DNA of 5,618 nucleotides from JBOGGX01 sp050744245 (GTDB lineage Bacteria; Actinomycetota; Acidimicrobiia; Acidimicrobiales; JBOGGX01). The notes under the pieces are model-generated. The model searched no databases and was not told the origin of the DNA. It worked only from the letters and a program-made list of their open reading frames with translations. Position 1 is the first letter of the stretch; every line of letters begins with the position of its first letter. Of the stretch, positions 1 through 5,588 are shown in pieces. The stretch lies in assembly GCA_050744245.1 (NCBI GenBank), contig JBOGGX010000209.1, positions 1 through 5,618 of the forward strand. Direction: 5' to 3'. The translations under genes were made by a program, and so were the position numbers.

Positions 1-3
1 ACC

Positions 4-59
4 GTCAAGGACCTCCTTCTGCAGCCGTCGAACAGCCGCAGAATCGCGAGGTCCTTGAC
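4..59 (-). promoter_or_regulatory. Intercistronic hairpin enclosing a strong ribosome binding site
   Basis: Read on the minus strand, 14 bases after the kynU stop codon plus one base, GTCAAGGACCTC (59-48) pairs perfectly with GAGGTCCTTGAC (15-4). Inside it, TTCTGC (43-38) pairs with GCAGAA (22-17) around a 15-base loop. A four-base bulge on one side and a single G on the other separate the two stems. The 3' arms together spell AGAAGGAGGT (20-11), an excellent match to the 16S anti-Shine-Dalgarno. The window ends with GT at bases 2-1, which would give a GTG start nine bases after GGAGG if the next base is G. The structure could therefore hide the ribosome binding site of a further gene in the kynU operon. 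It could instead be a transcription terminator, but no T-tract is visible before the edge. The pairing is seen directly; the function is inferred. Confidence 0.55.
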
Positions 60-74
60 CGCGCTGGTGGATCC

Positions 75-1220
75 CTATCGAGCGGCGACCCTCAACACGA
101 CACCCCACGCTTCATCGCGAAGAGCCACGAATCGGGAGCTGAGCGGCGCCGGGCCCAGCCGGAGCAGATCCGGTGGGCGGTAGTCGGCGACGACCCGGGC
201 GCGACGCCGCAAGGCCTGCGAGATGGCGCCGGCGTCGGGGTGGGCCAGGCCGACATGGGCGCCGCGGCGATCGGCGGCTCGGGGCGACGCCAGCTCGAAG
301 CCGAGGTCGTCGAGCCATCCGTCGACCAGCTCGATCAGCAGCGATGTCAACCTCTGCCCCTTGTCCCGCACCGCCCCGATCCCGGCCTCGGCGAAGAGGC
401 GGACACCCTCCTCGACCGCGATCGTCCCGGCCAAGTTCGGCGTTCCGATCAGGAACCGGCCGATGCCGGCGCTCGGCTCGTAGCCGTCGGCCATGGCGAA
501 CTGGTCGCGGTGGCCGAACCAGCCCCAGATCGGTTGCCGCAGCCGGGGCTGCAGGTCGTCGCGGACGTAGAGGAACGCGGGTGCCCCCGGGCCGGCGTTG
601 AGGTACTTGTACGTGCAGCCGACGGCGAGATCGACGCCGGCCCGGTCGAGCTGGATGGGCACGCTCCCGACGGCGTGGCTGAGGTCCCACAGCCCGACGG
701 CACCCGCGTCGTGGATGAGCCGGGTGATCTCGACCAGGTCGGCGACCGCGCTGGTGCGGTAGTCGACCATCGACAGGCAGACGAGTGCGACCCGCTCGTC
801 GACCACGGCCGCCACGTCGTCCGGGCCGACGCCGTGGATCGGATCGGATCGCATCATGCGCACCTCGTGGCCGAGCCGGGAGGCGAGGCCCTCGAGCACG
901 TAGCGGTCGGTGGGGAACTCGCCGTCGGGCACGACGAGCACCGAACGATCCGGGAGCGCGGCGAGCGCGGCACCAGCCAGCTTGTAGAGGTTCACCGTCA
1001 CCGAGTCGCACACCACGACCTGCCCGGGAGAGGCGCCGAGGAGCACTCGCCCGAGCTCGTCACCGACGGCGGTCGGCAGGTCGATCCAGCGATCCCAACC
1101 CTCGACCAGATCGCCGGCCCACTCCCGCTCGAAGAACTGGGCCAACCGGTTGGCGGTGGCCCGGGGCGGCCGCCCGAGCGAGTTGCCGTCGAGATAGCAG
1201 AGCTCGGCCTCGGCGACCAC
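75..1220 (-). CDS. kynU: Kynureninase (EC 3.7.1.3), PLP-dependent
   Basis: Kynureninase splits L-kynurenine (or 3-hydroxykynurenine) into anthranilate (or 3-hydroxyanthranilate) and L-alanine in cytosolic tryptophan catabolism. The protein is a fold-type I PLP enzyme. YLDGNSLGRPP (residues 9-19) is the family's N-terminal signature. DSVTVNLYK (72-80) is the phosphate-binding segment, and EFPTDRY (101-107) matches the family's NFPTD-type segment. WDLSHAVGS (178-186) carries the PLP-contacting Asp179 and His182. TYKYLNAGPGAPAF (203-216) holds Lys205, the predicted Schiff-base lysine. GWFGHRDQFAM (233-243) and the C-terminal DLLRLGPAPL (351-360) are also typical. At 381 residues it is somewhat short. 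The reading frame continues the homology upstream (ALDAADPLGSFVDRF) to about base 1283, but no ATG, GTG or TTG exists in this frame between 1220 and the upstream stop at 1392-1394. The GTG at 1220 was taken only because it is the sole candidate, and it has no clear ribosome binding site. The gene lies 70 bases after the HxlR gene and is probably cotranscribed with it. The function is confident; the start is not. Confidence 0.93.
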   Translation of the reverse strand: MVAEAELCYLDGNSLGRPPRATANRLAQFFEREWAGDLVEGWDRWIDLPTAVGDELGRVLLGASPGQVVVCDSVTVNLYKLAGAALAALPDRSVLVVPDGEFPTDRYVLEGLASRLGHEVRMMRSDPIHGVGPDDVAAVVDERVALVCLSMVDYRTSAVADLVEITRLIHDAGAVGLWDLSHAVGSVPIQLDRAGVDLAVGCTYKYLNAGPGAPAFLYVRDDLQPRLRQPIWGWFGHRDQFAMADGYEPSAGIGRFLIGTPNLAGTIAVEEGVRLFAEAGIGAVRDKGQRLTSLLIELVDGWLDDLGFELASPRAADRRGAHVGLAHPDAGAISQALRRRARVVADYRPPDLLRLGPAPLSSRFVALRDEAWGVVLRVAAR

Positions 1221-1283
1221 GAAGCGGTCGACGAACGACCCGAGCGGGTCGGCGGCATCGAGCGCCTCGGCCTGGGCCCGCGT
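1221..1283 (-). other. In-frame N-terminal kynureninase homology lacking a start codon
   Basis: Directly upstream of the kynU GTG, the same minus-strand frame encodes TRAQAEALDAADPLGSFVDRF. From memory, bacterial kynureninases such as the Pseudomonas enzyme begin with about 30 residues of the type LALDAxDxL...F before the YLDGNSLG signature. This stretch therefore looks like genuine protein sequence rather than spacer. The codon that falls where the start would be expected (1281-1283) is ACG, a near-cognate codon. The HxlR stop TGA (1291-1293) lies a few bases upstream. Possible explanations are a non-AUG start coupled to termination of the upstream gene, a recent loss of the start codon, a sequence error, or a frameshift from the HxlR frame. 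The sequence alone cannot separate these. Confidence 0.55.
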
Positions 1284-1290
1284 CGGTGGG

Positions 1291-1890
1291 TCAGGCGAAC
1301 CGGAGATCGGTGGCCTCGTCCGGTTCGACCACCCGGTGACAGGTCGGGCAGTACCAGCGGGCCTCGACCGGGGTGCCGCACGTGGCGTGGGTCAGCGGTT
1401 CGGCGTCGGGCGACCGGGCCGCGCCCCAGTCGGCCAAAAGGCGCAGGGCGCCGGCCAGGTCGCGACCGGCGGCGGTGAGGGCGTAGGCGAAGCGGGGCGG
1501 CCGCTCGGAGTAGGCCGACGCGACGATGACACCGTCCTGCTCGAGCCGCTTCAACCGGTTCGACAGGACGTTCGGCGCCAGCCCGTGGAGCAGTTCGAGC
1601 AGGCCGTTGAACCGCTGGGGCCCGTCGAGGAGCGCGTTGATGACCAGCAGGCTCCACCGGTCGCCGACCCGACGCACGGCCTCCTCGAGCGGCGAGGGCG
1701 TCGCGGCCATCCTCGTCGCCGCGGCCGTCCCGACGGTTGACCGGGCCGGCCGAGGGTCAGCGGGGGCCGTGGCGCCGTGGCCCGTGGAAGCGGGGTCCGT
1801 GGAAGCGGGGTCCGTGGAAGCGGGGGCCATGGCGTCGAGGTCCGTGCCTGCCGGGCCCGCTGGCCGACGCCCCGGGCGCGCGCGTTCCAT
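1291..1890 (-). CDS. HxlR-family winged-helix transcriptional regulator with zinc-ribbon-like tail
   Basis: Numbering is from the ATG at 1890. Residues about 66-157 form an HxlR/MarR-like winged helix: SPLEEAVRRVGDRW, then SLLVINALLDGPQRFNGLL, the recognition-helix region APNVLSNRLKRLEQDGVI, and the wing SERPPRFAYALTAAGRDL. The tail has Cys171, Cys181 and Cys184 with His168 (HATCGTPVEARWYCPTC), a small zinc-ribbon-like motif found in a subset of this family. Such proteins bind operator DNA as dimers and often regulate an adjacent or divergent gene. Residues 1-60 are low complexity (APAST, DPAST, DPAST) encoded by a 15-bp repeat array. Typical HxlR proteins start close to the domain, so the ATG at 1710 (residue 61, MAATPSPLEEA) is a serious alternative; others are the ATG at 1830 and the TTG at 1893. 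None has a well-spaced ribosome binding site. The gene ends 70 bases before kynU on the same strand, suggesting an operon. Its ligand is unknown; a tryptophan-pathway metabolite would be a guess. Confidence 0.88.
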   Translation of the reverse strand: MERARPGRRPAGPAGTDLDAMAPASTDPASTDPASTGHGATAPADPRPARSTVGTAAATRMAATPSPLEEAVRRVGDRWSLLVINALLDGPQRFNGLLELLHGLAPNVLSNRLKRLEQDGVIVASAYSERPPRFAYALTAAGRDLAGALRLLADWGAARSPDAEPLTHATCGTPVEARWYCPTCHRVVEPDEATDLRFA

Positions 1891-1912
1891 CAACGTCGTT
1901 CTGGAGCTGCAT
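1757..1912 (-). CDS. Candidate 51-residue leader ORF with HGPRF repeats
   Basis: This ATG at 1912 is preceded on the minus strand by GGGGAAGGA, with eight bases between that motif and the start. This is the best ribosome binding site in the region and clearly better than those of the HxlR start candidates. The predicted peptide begins MQLQNDVDGTRAPGASASG and then becomes Gly/Pro/Arg/His rich, with three HGPRF units flanked by HGPRR units, ending at the TGA at 1757-1759. The stop is 46 bases upstream of the alternative HxlR start at 1710. If the regulator starts there, this ORF would be a leader read just ahead of it. If the regulator starts at 1890, the two frames overlap. Because the repeat period is 15 bases, every frame shows a pentapeptide repeat, so the repeats do not prove coding. 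No homologue is recognised. Confidence 0.25.
   Translation of the reverse strand: MQLQNDVDGTRAPGASASGPGRHGPRRHGPRFHGPRFHGPRFHGPRRHGPR
1769..1858. repeat. 15-bp degenerate tandem repeat array, six units
   Basis: The core is three adjacent 15-bp units: GTGGAAGCGGGGTCC at 1784-1798 and again at 1799-1813, then GTGGAAGCGGGGGCC at 1814-1828. Diverged units of the same length flank them at 1769-1783 on one side and at 1829-1843 and 1844-1858 on the other. Two identical central units point to recent expansion by slippage or recombination. The period is a multiple of three, so the reading frame is kept. The minus strand reads DPAST repeats in the HxlR frame. The array may be a disordered N-terminal linker or, if the regulator starts at 1710, part of its leader. 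Confidence 0.85.
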
Positions 1913-1947
1913 CAGAGGGTTCCTTCCCCTTGAGAATGGTGGCTCGG

Positions 1948-1953
1948 AGTCTA
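1948..1953 (-). promoter_or_regulatory. Possible -10 element of a leftward promoter
   Basis: The minus strand reads TAGACT here, which fits the actinobacterial TAnnnT -10 pattern. It lies upstream of the leader ATG at 1912 and all HxlR start candidates. The palindrome at 1953-1965 abuts it, where a bound repressor would block polymerase. No convincing -35 hexamer was found 16-18 bases further upstream, so this is a weak call. Confidence 0.25.
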
Positions 1954-1965
1954 CGCAGCGTGCGT
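1953..1965. promoter_or_regulatory. Palindrome copy 1, candidate operator
   Basis: ACGCAGCGTGCGT is a 13-bp inverted repeat with five-base arms and a three-base centre. Its 11-bp core CGCAGCGTGCG recurs exactly at 1999-2009. It touches the TAGACT hexamer of the possible leftward promoter. In this divergent region it is a plausible binding site for the adjacent HxlR-type dimer. That role is inferred from position and symmetry only. Confidence 0.35.
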
Positions 1966-1998
1966 TGATGACCGCTACTGGTCCCGAGCCCGCCGACT

Positions 1999-2009
1999 CG
2001 CAGCGTGCG
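1999..2009. promoter_or_regulatory. Palindrome copy 2, candidate operator
   Basis: CGCAGCGTGCG is an exact second copy of the core at 1954-1964, offset by 45 bp, roughly four helical turns. It lies about 45-60 bases upstream of the transporter start, just upstream of a TAGCCT hexamer (2030-2035) that could be a rightward -10 element. Two like-phased sites could be bound cooperatively and control both directions. GC-rich DNA gives short palindromes by chance, so confidence is limited. Confidence 0.33.
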
Positions 2010-2053
2010 CCCGCTCACCCGGAGCGCGTTAGCCTCCGACTGCGGGTTACTGG

Positions 2054-3367
2054 ATGGCGGAGGGACGTGTGGTGAACCGGCTGAGGGCGCTGACCTCCCC
2101 CCTGTCCCACCACGATCTCCGGGTGTTGTGGACCTCGCAGCTCTTCAGCGAACTCGGTGACTGGGCGGCGCGGGTTGCCCTGGCCGTCCTGGTCGAACGG
2201 CGTACCGGATCGGCTGCCCTCACCGGTCTGGTGACGACGGCGAGCCTGGTGCCCTTCGTCGGTTCCGGCTGGCTCGTGTCCAGCGTCGCCGACCGGTTCT
2301 CGCGACGGACGGTGATGATCGTCTGCGACCTGGGCCGGGCCGCGTTGTTCTGCGTCCTGATCGTGCCGATGCCCATCTGGGCCGTCCTGGCCCTGGTGTT
2401 CGTCGCCGCGTGTCTAACGCCACCGTTCGAGGCGGCGCGCGCCGCTCTGCTGCCGCTGACCGTGCCCCGGGAGACCTATCGCGACGCCATCGCCCTGACC
2501 CAGCTCACCGGCGAGCTCATGCTGCTCGTCGGGTTCATCGGGGGCGGGGCCCTCGCCGCGCTCATCTCGCCCCAGGCCGCCGTGCTCGTGAACGCGGCGA
2601 CGTTCATCCTCTCGGCCGCGGTGTTGGTCCGGCTGCGGCTCGGTCGCCTGCCGGCCGCCGACGCGGCGTCGCCGCCGGGCGTGCGGGCCGGCCTACGGGC
2701 CGTCTTCGGCGAACCGTTCGTACGCCGGTTCGCCGTCTCCTACACCGTCACCGGGGCGTGCGCGATCGTCGGGGAGGCCCTGGCCGCCTCGTACGCGGCG
2801 GAGGAGCTCGTCAGCGGTTACTCCGAGGCGAGGGCCGAGACGGCGACCGCGGCCTACACCGGGTTGCTCACCGCGGCCGTCCCGGTCGGCGTCATCATCA
2901 CCACGCTGGCCCTGCCCAGGGGGGAGGACGACACCGCGTCCATGCGCATCGCCGGGATCGTCGCCACCATCGGCTCGGTCGCCGCCATCGCCCTGTTTCT
3001 TCTCGACCCGGGGATGCCGGCGGTGCTGCTCCCCTTCGCCGCCCTCGGCATCGTGTTCGCCAGCCGCATCCCGGCCAACCAGGTCGCCGGCCTCCGAATA
3101 CCGGATGCCGTACGGGCCTCGGCCTTCGGCATCCTCGCCGGGCTCATGCTGGCCACCCAGGGGCTTGCTGCCCTGCTCGGCGGGGTCGTCGCCGACGAGA
3201 TCGGCGTGCGCATGGCGTGCGTCGCCTTCCTGGCCGTGGGGACGGTCGTCGCGGTCTACTCGGCGGTGGCGCCCCCGCGCGACGCCGTGACGTCGCGCCC
3301 GGCGGCCGAGGCCGACCGGAGCAGCACGGCGATGCCGTCGGGATCGCGAGGTTCGGCGAACAGGTAG
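2054..3367 (+). CDS. MFS transporter, 12 transmembrane helices (MFS_3/EntS-like)
   Basis: This is an inner-membrane major facilitator of 437 residues with about 12 hydrophobic helices. Rough positions are 22-47, 54-79, 86-104, 107-126, 146-170, 174-193, 226-250, 265-287, 298-318, 321-345, 356-380 and 386-405. The loop between helices 2 and 3 carries the family's motif A remnant VADRFSRR (78-85). A hydrophilic loop at 194-222 separates the two halves. The overall pattern, including an N-terminal LSHHDLRVLWTSQLFSELGDW, fits the MFS_3/EntS-like efflux group; the substrate cannot be told. The ATG at 2054 is used, but GGAGGG at 2059-2064 sits eight bases before a GTG at 2072 (counted from GGAGG), which may be the real start. 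The gene diverges from the HxlR regulator, a common arrangement for a controlled exporter. Residues 401-437 are encoded by DNA that also encodes the end of the opposing EAL protein. They form a hydrophilic tail beyond the last helix. Confidence 0.87.
   Translation: MAEGRVVNRLRALTSPLSHHDLRVLWTSQLFSELGDWAARVALAVLVERRTGSAALTGLVTTASLVPFVGSGWLVSSVADRFSRRTVMIVCDLGRAALFCVLIVPMPIWAVLALVFVAACLTPPFEAARAALLPLTVPRETYRDAIALTQLTGELMLLVGFIGGGALAALISPQAAVLVNAATFILSAAVLVRLRLGRLPAADAASPPGVRAGLRAVFGEPFVRRFAVSYTVTGACAIVGEALAASYAAEELVSGYSEARAETATAAYTGLLTAAVPVGVIITTLALPRGEDDTASMRIAGIVATIGSVAAIALFLLDPGMPAVLLPFAALGIVFASRIPANQVAGLRIPDAVRASAFGILAGLMLATQGLAALLGGVVADEIGVRMACVAFLAVGTVVAVYSAVAPPRDAVTSRPAAEADRSSTAMPSGSRGSANR
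2059..2064 (+). promoter_or_regulatory. Ribosome binding site favouring the GTG start at 2072
   Basis: GGAGGG lies inside the longest version of the transporter ORF. It is eight bases (counted from GGAGG) before the in-frame GTG at 2072 and five before the GTG at 2069. Nothing comparable precedes the ATG at 2054. Starting at 2072 would give VNRLRALTSPLSHHDLRVL, six residues shorter and without loss of any helix. Confidence 0.5.
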
Positions 3368-5577
3368 CCCTGGGCCTCGTCGCATCCGTGACGCCGGAGG
3401 AAGGCCCGCTGGGCCTCGGTCTCGACGCCCTCCGCCACGGTCTTCAGGTTCAGGCTGCGGGCCATGGCGATGATCGCGACGATCAGCGGTGCTTCGGCGT
3501 CGTCGGCCCGCACCTCCGACACGAAGGAACGATCGATCTTGAGCCGGTCGACGGGGAAGCGCTGGAGCCGTCCCAGCATGGAGTAACCCGTGCCGAAGTC
3601 GTCGATGGCGACCCCGACGCCAAGCTCCCTGACGCGGTTCAGCGCGCCCGCGACCTCCTCGCTCTCGTTGACCGCGACGCTCTCTGTGACCTCCAGTTCG
3701 AGCATCGACGCCGGGATGCCGGTGCTGGCCAGGTTGGCGACCACCGCCCCGACGACCCGGTCGGGAGCCTGGAAGTGTCGGCCCGAAAGGTTGACCGAGA
3801 TGCGGATCGCCGGGAACCCGGCGGCCAGCCATTCCTGGCCCTGTCGGCACGCCCGCTCCATCACCCAGTGATCGATGTCGATGATGAAGCCAGACTCCTC
3901 GGCGATGTTGAGGAAGTCGGCCGGGCCGAGCAGTCCGAGCACCGGATGGTTCCACCGCAACAGCGCCTCGACCCCGGCGATCCGACCGGAGGCCAGCTCG
4001 ACCTGGGGCTGGTACCGCAGGGTCAGCTCGTCCCGCTCGACCGCGTTGTGCAGCTCGCTCTCGAGGGCGAGACGCAGGTGGGCCAGGGCGTTCATGGTCG
4101 CCGCGTAGATCTGGTAACCGCCGAGCCCGACCTCCTTGGCTCGATGCATCGCCGCCTCGGCATTGCGCAGCAGGTGTTCGTGACTGGTGCCGTCCTCGGG
4201 ATAGAAGGCGATGCCGAGCGACGCGGTCATGAACAGCTCCTGGCCGCCGAGCCGTACCGGCCGGCGCACCGCGGCCAGCACCCGCTCCGCCGCCGCTCCC
4301 GCGGCCTGCGGTCCGTCCACCGCGGGGAACAGGATGGTGAACAGGTCACCGCCGAGCCGGGCCACCGTGTCGAGTGGTTGGACCGAGTCGGTGAGCCGGC
4401 GGGCGACGAGCGACAACAGCTCGTCACCGACCGAGTGGCCGAGGCTGTCGTTGACCTTCTTGAACGAGTCGAGGTCGAGCACGGCGACCGCGAACCGATG
4501 TTCCTGCTGGCGGGCCAGGGTGATCGCCTGCTCGACGCGATCGTCGAAGAGCAGCTGGTTCGGCAGGTCGGTAAGGGCGTCGTGCACCGCCCGGTGGCGG
4601 ATCTCGTCGACCAGCCTGGCGTTCTCCAGCGCCGAGGAGCCCACCGCGGCCATGGTCTCCAGCAGGGCCAGGTCGTCCGCGTCGAGGGGCTCGTCGGAGT
4701 GGCGGTCGGCCACGACCAGCCACTGATCCTCCGGTCCGGCCACGGCGAGCCGCACGCCCCACTCGCCCCGCTCGGGTGGCCGGCCGAGGATCCGGGCCGA
4801 GCCGCAGCGCAGCAGCCGGGCTGCGGCCTGGGTGAACGCCTCCTCCACCTCGCCCAGCCGGACCGAGGCATGGGCCTCGTTGGCCGCGGTAAACAACCCG
4901 AGCGTTCGTTCGCGGTCGCGTCTGGCCTTGAGATGCTCCGACAGCACCAGCTGGAAGGCGGCCAGCGGCGGGATGGCGAAGGCCAGCGCCCACGGGGTCG
5001 AGCGGCCGGCGAGGCCGAGGAGCACGCCGCCGGAGGAGATCCACGGCGACCAGCGAAAGCGGAAGCGGAGGTTGGCGGCCAACTCCGGCCAGAACGGCCG
5101 GCGGCTGACGGCCCGCGACCAGACGCCCATCAGCACCTCGTTGGTCAGCGCCAGCACCGACCCGCCGACCAGCATGGCCAGGATCAGCCGGGGTCCGACG
5201 TCGGCATCGAGCGGCGACACGACGCGGGCCACACCGAGGCCCGCGGCCGCGGCAACGGTCACGATGGCCCCGCTGTAGATCAGCATCACGGGGCGGTGCC
5301 TGGCCACCAACAGCCCGAGGGGCACGCCGACGGCGAAGGTCACGAGCACCCCGAGGGGTGACACGAGTACCAGGGCGCAGACGAAGATGGCCTCATCGAG
5401 CTGCCACAGGTCGGACTCGCCCTTGGGCTGGAGCAGGATGGTCGAGCCCCAGCTGAACGCCTCGACCACGGCCAGGGCGATGATGACGCCGGCGGGATCG
5501 AGGCTCGGGTCGGCCCAGGCGACGCCGGCGATCGTGACCAGGGCGGCCCCGGTGACGACCGCCGTCACCAGCCGCAT
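3256..5577 (-). CDS. Membrane-anchored GAF-like/GGDEF/EAL protein, predicted c-di-GMP phosphodiesterase
   Basis: It is 773 residues from the ATG at 5577. Residues 1-215 hold about six hydrophobic segments, an uncharacterised membrane sensor. Residues about 228-325 resemble a GAF domain, ending in ALLETMAAVGSSALENARL. The GGDEF domain (about 330-490) keeps DLDSFKKVNDSLGH (368-381), but its signature is GGDLF (409-413) and the upstream inhibitory RxxD site reads QPLD (400-403). It is therefore probably not an active diguanylate cyclase. The EAL domain (about 508-755) has all expected catalytic residues: Glu537 of EAL, Asn596, Glu629 and Glu632, Asp659-Asp660 of DDFGTGYS, Lys680, Glu716 and Gln736. 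It should hydrolyse c-di-GMP to pGpG, with the GGDEF domain perhaps sensing GTP. The frame stays open upstream to the window edge (bases 5578-5618, AAPESAAPEVAHR), so the true start may lie outside; GAGG eleven bases before the ATG gives weak support for 5577. The 3' end overlaps the transporter gene by 112 bases. Confidence 0.93.
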   Translation of the reverse strand: MRLVTAVVTGAALVTIAGVAWADPSLDPAGVIIALAVVEAFSWGSTILLQPKGESDLWQLDEAIFVCALVLVSPLGVLVTFAVGVPLGLLVARHRPVMLIYSGAIVTVAAAAGLGVARVVSPLDADVGPRLILAMLVGGSVLALTNEVLMGVWSRAVSRRPFWPELAANLRFRFRWSPWISSGGVLLGLAGRSTPWALAFAIPPLAAFQLVLSEHLKARRDRERTLGLFTAANEAHASVRLGEVEEAFTQAAARLLRCGSARILGRPPERGEWGVRLAVAGPEDQWLVVADRHSDEPLDADDLALLETMAAVGSSALENARLVDEIRHRAVHDALTDLPNQLLFDDRVEQAITLARQQEHRFAVAVLDLDSFKKVNDSLGHSVGDELLSLVARRLTDSVQPLDTVARLGGDLFTILFPAVDGPQAAGAAAERVLAAVRRPVRLGGQELFMTASLGIAFYPEDGTSHEHLLRNAEAAMHRAKEVGLGGYQIYAATMNALAHLRLALESELHNAVERDELTLRYQPQVELASGRIAGVEALLRWNHPVLGLLGPADFLNIAEESGFIIDIDHWVMERACRQGQEWLAAGFPAIRISVNLSGRHFQAPDRVVGAVVANLASTGIPASMLELEVTESVAVNESEEVAGALNRVRELGVGVAIDDFGTGYSMLGRLQRFPVDRLKIDRSFVSEVRADDAEAPLIVAIIAMARSLNLKTVAEGVETEAQRAFLRRHGCDEAQGYLFAEPRDPDGIAVLLRSASAAGRDVTASRGGATAE

Positions 5578-5588
5578 GCGGTGGGCGA

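Larger units (their letters stand above)
1711..2053. other. Divergent control region between HxlR and MFS genes (boundary uncertain)
   Basis: If the regulator starts at 1710, this is 343 bases without a confident gene. If it starts at 1890, only 1891-2053 is intergenic. It holds the 15-bp repeat array, a possible leader ORF, a ribosome-binding-like GGGGAAGGA on the minus strand, and two copies of an 11-bp palindromic motif. It also holds weak promoter-like hexamers facing both ways. No RNA gene or known riboswitch consensus was recognised here. Confidence 0.6.

Noticed and set aside
4..59. tRNA gene or transposon end
   Set aside because: There is no cloverleaf or CCA-like end, no transposase and no target duplication. 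The symmetry is a simple hairpin between genes.
240..1478. A 412-codon plus-strand open frame opposite kynU
   Set aside because: It is antisense to well-supported kynureninase and HxlR sequence, has low-complexity composition and no recognisable domain.
998..1657. Minus-strand open frame spanning the HxlR-kynU junction
   Set aside because: It is out of frame with both genes. Its translation is Arg/Pro-rich and resembles no family. The ATG at 1256-1258 in this frame cannot serve kynU, because kynureninase homology in the kynU frame continues upstream of it.
1769..1858. CRISPR array
   Set aside because: The units are only 15 bp, directly adjacent with no spacers, and no cas genes are nearby.
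1737..2075. Plus-strand open frame with GPWKR repeats
   Set aside because: The pentapeptide repeat simply reflects the 15-bp DNA array read on the other strand. It lacks a ribosome binding site and runs into the transporter start.
2693..3955. Minus-strand 420-codon open frame
   Set aside because: It lies antisense to the transporter and out of frame with the EAL gene, and shows no domain.
2410..5361. A 983-codon plus-strand open frame
   Set aside because: It runs out of frame through the transporter and antisense to the GGDEF/EAL gene. Its translation is Arg/Gly/Pro/His-rich without any domain, while the overlapped genes have clear family motifs. Long spurious frames are expected at this GC content.
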